Part shown: positions 9,149 to 17,494 of the stretch, piece by piece | Layout of the letters: each line of letters begins with the position of its first letter | How positions within the stretch are numbered: the first letter of the stretch is position 1 | Translations under genes and position numbers: made by a program | The notes under the pieces: model-generated | Seen by the model: the letters and a program-made list of their open reading frames with translations, nothing else | What the model was told of the DNA's origin: nothing | Databases searched by the model: none | Assembly: GCA_016192915.1 (NCBI GenBank) | Contig: JACPTF010000013.1 | Location: 1 to 64,000 of the forward strand | DNA: 64,000 nt | Origin: Candidatus Woesearchaeota archaeon | Lineage (GTDB): Archaea; Nanobdellota; Nanobdellia; Woesearchaeales; UBA10216 | Reading direction: 5' to 3'

Positions 9149-11764
9149 CTACGCCTTCTCCTTCTCCGTAACTTCGGCTACAATCCTCTTGACGTTCAGC
9201 ACGCCACCCTCAGACTTGGAAACATCAATGCTATCTTCACCATAGGTGAACTGGACTATCCTCTTGCCTGAGTCACGAACTGTGCCATCGTATTCAACCT
9301 TCAGGTCCTGCAGCGCATTTGCCAGCCTCCTGTACAAGTAACCTGACTTCGGAGTCCTCAAAGCAGTGTCCATCAGAGCATCCCTTCCGACAATAGACTG
9401 GAAGAAAAACTCAGCCGGCTTCAGGCCAGCCTTGAAGCTGTTCTTGATAAAGCCGCGGGCTTCAGGAGTCAAATCATCGCGCTTAAAAGAGGAAAGGGTC
9501 CTTCCGGCATAGCCTATCTCAATCCTCTTGCCACGCAAAGCCTGCTGGCCAACACAGCCCGCCATCTGGGCAAGGTTAAGAGGTGTTCCTCTCGCTCCGG
9601 AAATTGCCATGACAATGGTATGGGAATCGCTCGCAACATTCATGGCAACAATCTTGCCAGTCTCATCGCGGGCCTTGTTAAGCACCTCAAGAATCTTCAG
9701 CTCAAGCGTTTCCCTAAGCGTCCTGCCAGGCAGCATGTCAAGCTGGCCTGAGTTGTAAAGCGAGATAAGCTCAGCAACATCCTGCTCAGCCTTCCCAAAA
9801 ACATTCCAAATCGCGTCCTTGGCTTCCTTAGGAAGGTCGGTATCAGACAAGGCAGTCGTGAAGCCCCTCTTCATAAGAAGAGCAACACCAAGCTTGAACA
9901 TCTTGCCGAGAACATCAAGGGCAAACTGCTTGCCATAACGCTTATGCAGGTTCCTCAGCAACAAGCCAGAGCCCTCGCCAAGGTTGTTCTTGTCCATGAC
10001 ACCGCTGACAAGCCTGCCATTCTTAATGACAACCTCAGGCTCCTCCCTGGACTTTGAACGTCCGACAAAACTGAAATCATCGGGCAAAATCACGCCAAAT
10101 ATTTCCTTTCCGGAAACAACCTCTTTCTTCGGGAGCTTAGAAACATCAGTAACCCCAATGGATGCAAGAAGGTCAATCGCGCCCTCCCTTGGCATGGAAA
10201 AGCTGCTCCTTGTAAGCAGGTAGTTCCCTGAAATGGCGTCCTGAATGCAGCCAATGACAGACAAGCCATACCTTGGGGAAATCATCTGGGTATCAACAAG
10301 CATAAGCAATTCAGCTTCAGCCCTTGCCTCCTCAGTCTGGGGAATATGAAGGTTCATCTCATCGCCGTCAAAGTCAGCATTGTACGGGAAACAAACAGCG
10401 GGGTTGAGGCGCAGCGTCTTGTTCGGCAGCACCCTGACCTTGTGGCACATCATGCTCATCCTGTGAAGCGAAGGCTGCCTGTTAAAGATGGCAATATCGC
10501 CATCCATCAGGTGCCTTTCAACAATGTAGCCGGGCTGAAGCTCCTCAATCGAAGCCTCAATTGTGTCCTCAGTAAGCTTCTTCTTCTTGCCATCAGGCCT
10601 GATGACGTAATTAGCTCCGGGATAGGCCTTGGGCCCGCGCTTGACGAACGCCTTAAGATAATCCATGTTCCACTCTGTAATCCTCTCAGGAACAGTAAGC
10701 TTCATGGCCATAATATCAGGAACACCCACCTCGTTCAGCTCCAGAAGCGGATCAGGGCTGATAACAGTCCTCGCGGAAAAGTTCGTCCTCTTGCCAGTAA
10801 GGTTGTGCCTTATCCTGCCTTCTTTGCTCTTGATTCTCTCGGTAAGGGTCTTTAGCGGCTGGCCCGACCTGTGCCTGGCCGGAGGAAGCTGTGCCACTTC
10901 ATTGTCAAAGAACGTTGTGATGTGATACTGGAGCAAGTCCCACAAGTCCTCAACGATAATCTCAGGAGCGCCAGCATTGATGTTTTCAAACAGTCTCTGG
11001 TTAATCCTCACAATATCGCCAAGCTTGTGCGTGAGGTCATCTTCCGAACGCTCGCCTGTCTCCAGAGTAATGGAAGGCCTCATCGTAACAGGAGGAATGG
11101 GCAGGACAGTAAGTATCATCCACTCAGGCCTTACAGAAGCAGGGTTAAGCCCGAAAAGCTCAATATCAGCATCCTGAAGCTTCTCAAGGCGGCTCCTGAT
11201 TTCAATAGGAGATATTCTTTTGTCATCCTCAAAGAATGTTGTTGGCTTCTCAATCACAATCTTCTTCTGCTTTGCCTTGCAGTAAGGGCACTTGCCAGCG
11301 GTCTTTGAGGAAGTAATAAGGTCCTTGAGCTTCTTCCTCATGACATCAGGGCCCTTGTCCTTCCCAAGGCGCTTAAGCCTGTCGCCGTACTGCTCAACCT
11401 TGGCAGAAGGAAGCATAATCCTTGAGCACTCCATGCACGTATACCTCAGCAAAGTCAGAATGACAGAGATAAAGCTGATATGAATAACCGGCCTGGCGAG
11501 GGAAATGTAGCCAAAGTGGCCCGTGCACTCCTTAAGCTTGGAGCCGCAAGTCTTGCACCTGAGGCCTGGATCGATAACGCCAAGCCTGACATCCATAAGG
11601 CCGCCATCAACAGGGTAGCCCTCCTTGTCATAAAGCTCAGGCGTGACAATCTTGGCAGCAGCCATCTTCTTAATCATCTTCGGGCTCAACACGCCAAATA
11701 CAACAGTGACAACCTTCTTGTACACGTACGGCTCGGAATCACTCAACATTTTATTTTTCACCAA
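9149..11764 (-). CDS. rpoA1: RNA polymerase subunit A'
   Basis: 871 residues, the N-terminal part of the largest subunit (clamp, active site and bridge region). The metal-A motif NADFDGDEMNLH lies near residue 461 and holds the three catalytic aspartates. Zinc-binding cysteines are seen in CKTCGSKLKECTGHFG near 68-83 and again in CPYCKAK. No intein is present here, unlike the neighbouring A''. The start is 2 nt after the rpoB' stop, which indicates translational coupling inside the operon. Confidence 0.96.
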   Translation of the reverse strand: MVKNKMLSDSEPYVYKKVVTVVFGVLSPKMIKKMAAAKIVTPELYDKEGYPVDGGLMDVRLGVIDPGLRCKTCGSKLKECTGHFGYISLARPVIHISFISVILTLLRYTCMECSRIMLPSAKVEQYGDRLKRLGKDKGPDVMRKKLKDLITSSKTAGKCPYCKAKQKKIVIEKPTTFFEDDKRISPIEIRSRLEKLQDADIELFGLNPASVRPEWMILTVLPIPPVTMRPSITLETGERSEDDLTHKLGDIVRINQRLFENINAGAPEIIVEDLWDLLQYHITTFFDNEVAQLPPARHRSGQPLKTLTERIKSKEGRIRHNLTGKRTNFSARTVISPDPLLELNEVGVPDIMAMKLTVPERITEWNMDYLKAFVKRGPKAYPGANYVIRPDGKKKKLTEDTIEASIEELQPGYIVERHLMDGDIAIFNRQPSLHRMSMMCHKVRVLPNKTLRLNPAVCFPYNADFDGDEMNLHIPQTEEARAEAELLMLVDTQMISPRYGLSVIGCIQDAISGNYLLTRSSFSMPREGAIDLLASIGVTDVSKLPKKEVVSGKEIFGVILPDDFSFVGRSKSREEPEVVIKNGRLVSGVMDKNNLGEGSGLLLRNLHKRYGKQFALDVLGKMFKLGVALLMKRGFTTALSDTDLPKEAKDAIWNVFGKAEQDVAELISLYNSGQLDMLPGRTLRETLELKILEVLNKARDETGKIVAMNVASDSHTIVMAISGARGTPLNLAQMAGCVGQQALRGKRIEIGYAGRTLSSFKRDDLTPEARGFIKNSFKAGLKPAEFFFQSIVGRDALMDTALRTPKSGYLYRRLANALQDLKVEYDGTVRDSGKRIVQFTYGEDSIDVSKSEGGVLNVKRIVAEVTEKEKA

Positions 11765-11765
11765 A

Positions 11766-13565
11766 TCAGTATTTTGTCTTCAGCTTCAGCTGCGGGTATA
11801 ACACGAGGCTCTTGAACTCGTCCAGTATCAGCTTAAACGCGTACGAAACCTCAATAAAGCTGATGCTTGACTCTCCGCACACCTGGCAGTAGCTTCGGCG
11901 CTTGAACTCATCATAAATCGCGACCATGCCGCAGTTCTCGCAGACAGGCACAATGGTGCGGTCAGCATCAAACCTCTCCTTAAGCAGCATTGCAGCGCCG
12001 TGAGCCACAAAAGTATCCTTCTCCATCTCGCCAAGGCGCAAGCCGCCCTCCTTAGCCCTGCCCTCAGTAGGCTGCCTCGTAAGCAGCTGGATCGGGCCTC
12101 TCGCTCTGGAATGAATCTTATTAGCAACCATGTGCTTCAACCTCAGGTAATACATGTCACCGACAAAAATGCCAACCTCAAACGCCTCACCAGTCTCGCC
12201 ATTGAACACTGTCTCGAGGCCATTGTCCCTGAAGCCAAGCCTCAACAGCTCCTTCCTAACGCTCTCCTCAGGCTCAGCATCAAAAACAGTGCCGTCAATC
12301 GGCCTTCCCAAAAGCGCACCCGCCTTCCCAGCAATAAGCTCGATAAGGTGGGCCATGGTCATCCTAGTAGGAATACTGTGGGGACTGAAGATTATGTCAG
12401 GCTTAATCCCAGAAGCGGTAAAAGGCATATCAGCTTCAGGAACAATCAAGCCAACAACACCCTTCTGGCCATGCCTCGAACTAAACTTGTCACCAACCTC
12501 AGGAACGCGCTGATCCCTGATTTTAACCTGCACAAGCTTGTTGCCCTCGTTGTTCTCAGTAATAATGACAAGGTCAACAATGCCCTCCTCGCCATGCTTC
12601 ATTGTAGCAGAACTCTCCCTCCTTGTCTCAGCAGAGAGGGAATACTGCTCCATGCTGCTTAGGAACCTTGGCGGGGAAGTCTTGCCGATGACAACATCGC
12701 CCTCCTTAACCTGGGCTTCCGGATAAATGATGCCATCCTCCTCCAAAAAGCGGTAATCCTTCTCGCTCTTGAAGCCCTTAACATCCTTTGAAGGAATGCA
12801 AACCTCATCAACAAGGCCGCCAGAGTAGCGCAGCTCCTCGGTAATCATAGGCCTGTAATAGCTGCCCCTGCCCATTCCCCTGTCAATGGAGCCCCTGTTG
12901 ATTATGATAGCGTCCTCCATGTTATAGCCCTTGTAGCTCATGACAGCAACAACAAGGTTCTGCCCGGCAGGATGCTTAGCATACTCAGAAATATCATGCA
13001 TGATAGACTTAACAACAGGCATCTGGGGATTATGCAGCAGGTTAACGTCCATGTCCATCCTTATCATGTAGTTAGAAGCGTAAAAGCCCAATGCCTGTTT
13101 CTGGTTCTTGGAACCAGTGTTAACCTTCTGCGCAGAATTAAAGTTGGCATAAGGAACAAGGCTGGTAACAAGGCCAAACATGGTCAGAGGGGTAAGCTCA
13201 AGATGAGTATGCTCAGTGGTGAGCTCCTCCTCAAAAAAAGCAACAAGCGCGTTCTCCTCCTCAGCAGCATCCGCATATTCAATAACACCCTGCCTGATAA
13301 GGTCAGACCACTTCAGCTCGTTCCTGCCAAGCTTGTCGACGTGCTCAGGCGTAAGCATAGGCCTGCCATCACGGACAACAATAAGAGGCCTCCTCAAACG
13401 GCCCTTGCCCGCCTCAATATGAACCTCGCCGGCTGCAGAATCGTAAAAGACGTTAATGTTCTCTGAAAGAATGCCCCTCCTTCTCTCCTCGCGAAGGGAG
13501 CTGGCGAATGCCTCGCCATCATCAATTGTTCCAACAAACTTTCCGCTCAGGTAAACATCAGCCAT
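11766..13565 (-). CDS. rpoB1: RNA polymerase subunit B' (C-terminal half of B)
   Basis: 599 residues, corresponding to the C-terminal half of bacterial beta / eukaryotic Rpb2. Conserved blocks include DQRVPEVGDKFSSRHGQKG and, near the C-terminus, a zinc ribbon with CENCG and CQVCG. The B subunit is split into two genes, as in many euryarchaea and some DPANN lineages; the split here is clean, with separate starts and stops and a 26-nt gap from rpoB'', and so is not a frameshift. Confidence 0.96.
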   Translation of the reverse strand: MADVYLSGKFVGTIDDGEAFASSLREERRRGILSENINVFYDSAAGEVHIEAGKGRLRRPLIVVRDGRPMLTPEHVDKLGRNELKWSDLIRQGVIEYADAAEEENALVAFFEEELTTEHTHLELTPLTMFGLVTSLVPYANFNSAQKVNTGSKNQKQALGFYASNYMIRMDMDVNLLHNPQMPVVKSIMHDISEYAKHPAGQNLVVAVMSYKGYNMEDAIIINRGSIDRGMGRGSYYRPMITEELRYSGGLVDEVCIPSKDVKGFKSEKDYRFLEEDGIIYPEAQVKEGDVVIGKTSPPRFLSSMEQYSLSAETRRESSATMKHGEEGIVDLVIITENNEGNKLVQVKIRDQRVPEVGDKFSSRHGQKGVVGLIVPEADMPFTASGIKPDIIFSPHSIPTRMTMAHLIELIAGKAGALLGRPIDGTVFDAEPEESVRKELLRLGFRDNGLETVFNGETGEAFEVGIFVGDMYYLRLKHMVANKIHSRARGPIQLLTRQPTEGRAKEGGLRLGEMEKDTFVAHGAAMLLKERFDADRTIVPVCENCGMVAIYDEFKRRSYCQVCGESSISFIEVSYAFKLILDEFKSLVLYPQLKLKTKY

Positions 13566-13591
13566 TTTGTTTCACTCGTTTATTGCTTTAA

Positions 13592-15094
13592 TTATTGCTG
13601 CTTGCCAACCGGCTTGAGGCCGTAGTTGCGCATAAGCTTCAAAACCTCATCCTCATTGGCATCCAAACTGACAGTAGCAACAAGCGACAGATTCTTCTTC
13701 AAGCCAATGTTGGTGCCTTCTGGCGTCTCAATCGGGCACAGCCTGCCCAAGTGAGTGCAGTGAAGCTCCCTCGCCTTGAAGTTCTCCTGCGTAGCTGATA
13801 AAGGACTGACTACCCTCTGAAGATGGCTCATCATCTCAAGGAAATTAAGGCGCTGAATCCTCTGGCTGACACCCTTCCTGCCGCCAACCCAGGCACCGGT
13901 AGCCATTGAGCTGTAAATCCTCGAAGTCAAAAGCTTCTCACGGATGATAACCTTAAGGGTTGGGAACTTGCCGCGCTTGACAACGCGCTGGAAGTTGTAC
14001 AGCAAATCACCAATCAGGACTTTCAGGTTGACCCTTAACAAGTCAGCCAACAAATCACCAGAAAGCTTGAGGCGCTTATTCATGTAGTGATCCTTGTCAT
14101 CAGCCTTGAGCTGGCCTCTCAAAGCCAGAACATACTTCCTGAGCATCTTGCACAGGTTGTAAGCCTTCCAAATCCTGTCCTTGGGATTTATCCCAAGATG
14201 CGGAAGAAGGTACTTATCGAGAATCTCCTTCATGCGCTCAAGCCTTATCTCCTTTGGCTGGGTAATGCCGGAAACCTTGGCAACACCGTCCATGGCATCT
14301 TCCTCTGTCTTAAGGTCAGCCGAGTCAAGGAGGTTAACGATAATCTCATCAAAGTTATCATTTCCGGAAATAAACCTCATTATCTCCTCATCCTTGGTCA
14401 TGCCAAGGGCCTTGATGATGGCAATCAAAGGAACCCTCCTTACCCTTGTGAAAGTCAGGTAGAAAATCCCGTCCTTCAGGCGCTCAATAGTGTGAGGAAT
14501 CTTGTAAGAGCCCTTCTCGGAGAAAATCTTGCAGACAAACTTGCCACCACCTGCAGAATCCTTGTCGATTAGTACCTTGTTTGAGGCAAGATCCTCGACC
14601 TTGACAAGAACCTTCTCAGTGCCGTTGATAATGAAATAGCCGCCAGGGTCATCAGGGTCCTCGCCTTGCTGTATAAGCTCCTCCCTGGTAAGCTTGCTAA
14701 GATGGCACTTCTTTGACTTAAGCATAATCGGAAGGTTGCCAATCTGGGTCTCGAATGACTCACGCTGGGCGCCGTTAATGTGGGCGCTGACTGTAATGAA
14801 AAGGGGAGCGGCATAAGTGAGCTTCCGCAGCCTTGCCTCCATAGGATAGATTGGCCTCTCAGAGCCGTCAGCCTCTGTTATTTTTGGCTTGTCAATCCTC
14901 ACGTTGTCAAACTTAATCTTGAACTCATCAACATTAGGCGGAATAATAGTCGGAAGCACTTCCTTGTTCTCATCAACTATGGTGCTAAGCTCATTCTCCA
15001 AGAAATAGTTAAAGGACTCTATGTCAGACTTTACAAAAGACTGCTCCTCAAAAAACTTTTTCACAAGAATAGCAGAGTTATTCATCGCGCACAT
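13592..15094 (-). CDS. rpoB2: RNA polymerase subunit B'' (N-terminal half of B)
   Basis: 500 residues covering the protrusion, lobe and fork part of subunit B. Typical sequence includes GGYFIINGTEKVLV and the C-terminal HLGRLCPIETPEGTNIGL, which marks the usual rifampicin-region/fork block. Two in-frame starts (15094 and 15085) are possible; the second has better spacing from an aaggtg ribosome-binding motif. It follows rpoH with a short gap filled by a palindromic element. Confidence 0.95.
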   Translation of the reverse strand: MCAMNNSAILVKKFFEEQSFVKSDIESFNYFLENELSTIVDENKEVLPTIIPPNVDEFKIKFDNVRIDKPKITEADGSERPIYPMEARLRKLTYAAPLFITVSAHINGAQRESFETQIGNLPIMLKSKKCHLSKLTREELIQQGEDPDDPGGYFIINGTEKVLVKVEDLASNKVLIDKDSAGGGKFVCKIFSEKGSYKIPHTIERLKDGIFYLTFTRVRRVPLIAIIKALGMTKDEEIMRFISGNDNFDEIIVNLLDSADLKTEEDAMDGVAKVSGITQPKEIRLERMKEILDKYLLPHLGINPKDRIWKAYNLCKMLRKYVLALRGQLKADDKDHYMNKRLKLSGDLLADLLRVNLKVLIGDLLYNFQRVVKRGKFPTLKVIIREKLLTSRIYSSMATGAWVGGRKGVSQRIQRLNFLEMMSHLQRVVSPLSATQENFKARELHCTHLGRLCPIETPEGTNIGLKKNLSLVATVSLDANEDEVLKLMRNYGLKPVGKQQ

Positions 15095-15112
15095 ACACCT
15101 TCAATCTCTTAA

Positions 15113-15161
15113 AACAGAGGCGGCTTCGCCGCCTCTGCGCATCGGCTCTGCCGATGCTGTT
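15113..15161. repeat. Palindromic cluster element between rpoH and rpoB''
   Basis: An outer AACAG/CTGTT stem encloses AGAGGCGGC-ttc-GCCGCCTCT and GCATCGGC-tct-GCCGATGC. It has the same style of 7-9 bp stems with 3-4 nt loops as the clusters at 15505, 18945, 24736 and 62562. It ends at the rpoH stop codon. A role in RNA processing or attenuation is possible but not shown. Confidence 0.7.
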
Positions 15162-15399
15162 ATGAAAGCACAACCACCCTGTAAAAAACAGTCTGGCCAG
15201 CGGTTAAGCTTCTCCTTGTTATCTTAATCATGTCGCCGAACTTGACATTAATGCCCTGCAGGGCGGCATCCCTCTTGAGTATCCTGGGAAAATCATCGGT
15301 AGTTGCGCTGTAAGACTTCAGAACCTCATCCTTTTCCTTCTCAGAAAGCTTTTCATGCCTGGGAACAAGCAAATGCTTTCTGACGTCAATTTTCTTCAT
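15160..15399 (-). CDS. rpoH: RNA polymerase subunit H (Rpb5-like)
   Basis: 79 residues, the typical length of archaeal RpoH, equivalent to the C-terminal domain of eukaryotic Rpb5. It contains the conserved HLLVPRHEKLSEKEKDEVL stretch and ends RVVVLS. It is the first gene of the polymerase operon, the usual place. The final codons touch a palindromic element. Confidence 0.94.
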   Translation of the reverse strand: MKKIDVRKHLLVPRHEKLSEKEKDEVLKSYSATTDDFPRILKRDAALQGINVKFGDMIKITRRSLTAGQTVFYRVVVLS

Positions 15400-15417
15400 G
15401 CTTAACTCCCTTTAACC

Positions 15418-15500
15418 GAATGCTAGTTTTCTGACGGCGTTTTTGTGCGTCGTTTCTTAATCGCGTTTTTGGATGGCGTTTTTGATCAAACTTTTTCGCA
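15418..15500 (-). repeat. Hairpin-tail repeat with reiterated AAAAACGC units
   Basis: On the minus strand GGGTTTTTGCGAAAAAGTT is followed by TGATCAAAAACG, and then by several spaced (A)AAAACGC units. This is the same hairpin-plus-TTGATCAAAAACG layout found at 31264 and 42279. It separates the palindromic cluster next to tRNA-Lys from rpoH. Confidence 0.5.
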
Positions 15501-15504
15501 AAAA

Positions 15505-15601
15505 CCCAAATCGTGTACGACACGATTGGGCCCATTCGCAAATCCTGCCTAGCAGGATTGCGCAATCGGCTACTGCCGATTTGCGCCAAAGGCGAATTGG
15601 G
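15505..15601. repeat. Two-part palindromic cluster element
   Basis: Part one is CCCAAATCGTG-tacga-CACGATTGGG. Part two is CCCATTCGC...GCGAATTGGG enclosing AATCCTGC/GCAGGATT and AATCGGC-tact-GCCGATT hairpins. The same two-part layout occurs at 24736-24879 and 38395-38442, and partly at 61026 and 62699. It lies just downstream of tRNA-Lys. Confidence 0.8.
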
Positions 15602-15608
15602 GGTTGAA

Positions 15609-15734
15609 TGGGCCGGACGGGAAATTCACTGCCGTTTCCCCCAGGGCTTTTTTCCCAAAGGAAAAAAGGGCTGGTTTGAACCCGCGACCATCGGATTAAA
15701 AGTCCGTTGCGCTACCAGGCTGCGCTACCGGCCC
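15609..15734 (-). tRNA. tRNA-Lys(TTT) with a T-loop intron
   Basis: Acceptor GGGCCGG pairs with CCGGCCC; the D arm is GCGC/GCGC and the anticodon loop CTTTTAA. The T arm is GCGGG-TTCAAA / T-CCCGT and is interrupted by a 52-nt intron at 15623-15674 (between positions 59 and 60). The junction can form a bulge-helix-bulge: TTCA pairs with TGAA, with three-base bulges AAC and TTT. The anticodon stem has an A27:A43 mismatch. The intron holds an 8-bp TTTTTTCC/GGAAAAAA hairpin and a GGGGGAAACGG segment like the Asp and Tyr introns. Confidence 0.88.
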
Positions 15735-15760
15735 ATACCTGGACCATACATGAACTGAAG

Positions 15761-15893
15761 CGCCCTGGCCGGGACTTTCCCAACCGTTTTCCGCCAGCGC
15801 TTTTTACGAGCTAGGCGAGTAAAAAGGGCTGATTTGAACCCGGGTCGCAGCCGTGACAGGGCTGTATTCTAGGCCAGGCTGAACCACCAGGGC
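15761..15893 (-). tRNA. tRNA-Asp(GTC) with a T-loop intron
   Basis: Acceptor GCCCTGG/CCAGGGC with G73; anticodon arm CAGCC-CTGTCAC-GGCTG. The T stem CCGGG/CCCGG is closed only after removing a 58-nt intron at 15775-15832, again between TTCAAA and T60. Predicted bulge-helix-bulge: inner helix CAGCC/GGTTG, a central helix of TTC with GAA plus one mismatch, and bulges AAT and AGT. The core AAAAAGCGCTGGCGGAAAA is nearly identical to that of the tRNA-Tyr intron. Confidence 0.9.
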
Positions 15894-16212
15894 AATAAGG
15901 GCATTCGCTGCTGCTCACGCCCTTATCAACCCTCGCATTACCAAGGGAAGCGTGAATTTTTGCGAATCTTGTGAGGCTTTTAATACCGTCGGGTAATTTG
16001 GCTAATATTGGCTTCTGCAGTGCAAAACGGCGATAGCTCTACCTGTTGGAAACAACATTAAGTAGAGAAAAGTGTCTTGCCCCGGCCATTCCAGAGTCAA
16101 AAACAGCCACTTGTTTATAAAGTTAACTGTCCTCGAACTGGCACGGCATTCGGCACCTAGTAAACCGATACTTTAAATACCGGAAGTTGAAAATCTGCGA
16201 AGTGACGCAAAA
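15894..16212. other. Intergenic stretch, mostly without assignable features
   Basis: 319 nt between tRNA-Asp and a small ribbon-helix-helix gene. I see a TATA-like actttaaatacc near 16170 that fits the gene at 16213, and a ttttaatac motif near 15975 of unclear use. I found no tRNA, convincing ORF or palindromic cluster in the remainder. Confidence 0.4.
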
Positions 16213-16368
16213 ATGGGCAAGATGACCATAAGAATAAGTGATGAGCTTGAGAAAAAAGTCCGTGCGAAAGCAAAAGAAAGGTTTGGAGAAGGCGATGATA
16301 AGCTTAGCAAAGCATTTGAGGAAGCATTCAACGAATACATTGAAACCGTTCTGAAAGAGAAAAAGTAA
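16213..16368 (+). CDS. Small ribbon-helix-helix DNA-binding protein
   Basis: 51 residues: MGKMTIRISDELEKKVRAKA followed by an amphipathic helix and a charged tail. The beta-strand TIRIS followed by DELEKKV is the classic ribbon-helix-helix (CopG/Arc-like) pattern of antitoxins and small repressors. No toxin follows directly, but a complete toxin-antitoxin pair begins 100 nt downstream. A TATA box sits at about 16170-16180. Confidence 0.7.
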   Translation: MGKMTIRISDELEKKVRAKAKERFGEGDDKLSKAFEEAFNEYIETVLKEKK

Positions 16369-16466
16369 AATATCCCCGCACCCGGACTTTCTGCCGTTAA
16401 CGAAAGCTTTAAATACTTTCGTATCTATTTGCTTCAAAACGATACGATTTTTGAGCTGATGGGCAA

Positions 16467-16781
16467 ATGACAGCAACTGTAACAACAAGGGTGGCTGAGG
16501 AAGTGCTGAGGCAGATTGACGAGTTTTCAGCAGACAGGAACATGGACAGGGCTACAATGCTGCGCAACCTGATTGAACGAGGCTTGGAAGAAGAGAGAAG
16601 GAGAAAAGTGCTTCTGTTATATAAGAATAGAAGGATCAGCATGCAAAAGGCTGCCTCAATGCTTAGAATTGATTTGCTGGAAATGATTGACCTAATGCAA
16701 AAAGAAGGGCTTTATCTTGATTACACTGAAAAAGAGCTGAGAGAGGACTTAAAGGGCTTGCCAGATGAGAATAGTAAGTAA
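16467..16781 (+). CDS. Antitoxin, ribbon-helix-helix plus UPF0175-like domain
   Basis: 104 residues. The N-terminal VTTRVAEEVLRQIDEF resembles a ribbon-helix-helix DNA-binding unit. The C-terminal half (KAASMLRIDLLEMIDLMQKEG) resembles the helix-turn-helix-like UPF0175 antitoxin domain. It overlaps the following PIN-domain gene by 17 nt, which is typical of toxin-antitoxin operons. It probably neutralises the toxin and represses the shared promoter. Confidence 0.75.
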   Translation: MTATVTTRVAEEVLRQIDEFSADRNMDRATMLRNLIERGLEEERRRKVLLLYKNRRISMQKAASMLRIDLLEMIDLMQKEGLYLDYTEKELREDLKGLPDENSK

Positions 16782-17265
16782 CACATCACCCCTTGTTTTT
16801 CTCGCGAAACTGGGCAAACTGGAATTCTTAGACAAGCATGAGTTACTTGTACCACAGCAGGTTGTTGAGGAACTGCACATTTGGGAAAAAAGCGGCAAGG
16901 GGGCATACGTTAGGCTCATGGGATGGTTTGCGAATGCTAATGTTGCCGTGAAAAAAACTTACATCTTGCCAAAACTCCCAAAAATCCTTCATGAGGGAGA
17001 AAAAGCTGCGATTTCTCTGGCCATAAATGAAAAGGTAAAAACCGTTCTTATGGACGAAAGAAGAGCTAGGATTGCTGCAGAAGCGCTAGGTTTGAAGGCA
17101 ATTGGAACGATGGCCGTCATCAAACAGCAGCTTAAGGAAAAGAGAATCACAGTGAAAGAATGCAGGCAAACGGTATTTGAACTTATAAAGAATGGTTACA
17201 GGATAAAGGAAGAGCTTCTTGCAGAGTTTTTGTTGAACATTGAAAAGCCGGAAGATAAAAAATAG
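16765..17265 (+). CDS. PIN-domain toxin (DUF3368-like)
   Basis: 166 residues starting MRIVSNTSPLVFLAKLGKL. This SNTSPL motif and the later LMDERRARIAAEALG acidic block are typical of DUF3368, a PIN-fold family of putative ribonucleases paired with UPF0175-type antitoxins. Acidic metal-binding residues are seen at E in HEGEKAAI and D/E in MDERRAR. The classic first Asp of PIN nucleases is replaced by Asn in SNTS, as is usual in this subfamily. It overlaps the antitoxin gene upstream; tRNA-Tyr lies on the opposite strand immediately after. Confidence 0.8.
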   Translation: MRIVSNTSPLVFLAKLGKLEFLDKHELLVPQQVVEELHIWEKSGKGAYVRLMGWFANANVAVKKTYILPKLPKILHEGEKAAISLAINEKVKTVLMDERRARIAAEALGLKAIGTMAVIKQQLKEKRITVKECRQTVFELIKNGYRIKEELLAEFLLNIEKPEDKK

Positions 17266-17267
17266 AA

Positions 17268-17459
17268 TCCCCGCACCCGGACTTCCAAGCCGTAGTTTTT
17301 CCGCCAGCGCTTTTGTGAACAATGGCGAACAAAAGGGCTGTTTGAACCGGGAATCCCTCGGGCACGGCTGGCTGCCACTCATTCTGTCTCTCGTGGAGAA
17401 AGTTGTGGCAGTGATTTTCATCTACAGCCGAGTGCTCTGCCAGGTTGAGCTATGCGGGG
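17268..17459 (-). tRNA. tRNA-Tyr(GTA) with two introns
   Basis: Acceptor CCCCGCA/TGCGGGG. The anticodon stem CTCGG/CCGAG holds CTGTAG, followed by a 59-nt intron at 17363-17421 (around the canonical 37/38 site), which contains a CTGCCAC/GTGGCAG stem. A second 59-nt intron at 17282-17340 splits the T-loop between TTCAAA and T60. For the second a clean bulge-helix-bulge can be drawn: AGCC/GGCT, bulge AAC, TTCA/TGGA, bulge AGT. I could not draw a perfect motif for the anticodon intron. A TATA-like tttataagc lies about 30 nt upstream. Confidence 0.88.
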
Positions 17460-17494
17460 ATAAGATTCAGAAGTTTGAAAGTTGCTTATAAAGG

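Noticed and set aside
11766-15094. rpoB split into two frames as a possible frameshift
   Set aside because: Both halves have clean starts and stops and match the natural B'/B'' split known in many archaea; the same holds for A'/A''.
15505-15601. Could the palindromic clusters be CRISPR arrays?
   Set aside because: Units differ in sequence, there are no constant repeats with unique spacers of equal length, and no cas genes are nearby.
15513-15758. Plus-strand 81-codon frame across tRNA-Lys
   Set aside because: It overlaps a tRNA gene with a clear cloverleaf and a palindromic cluster, so coding is not supported.
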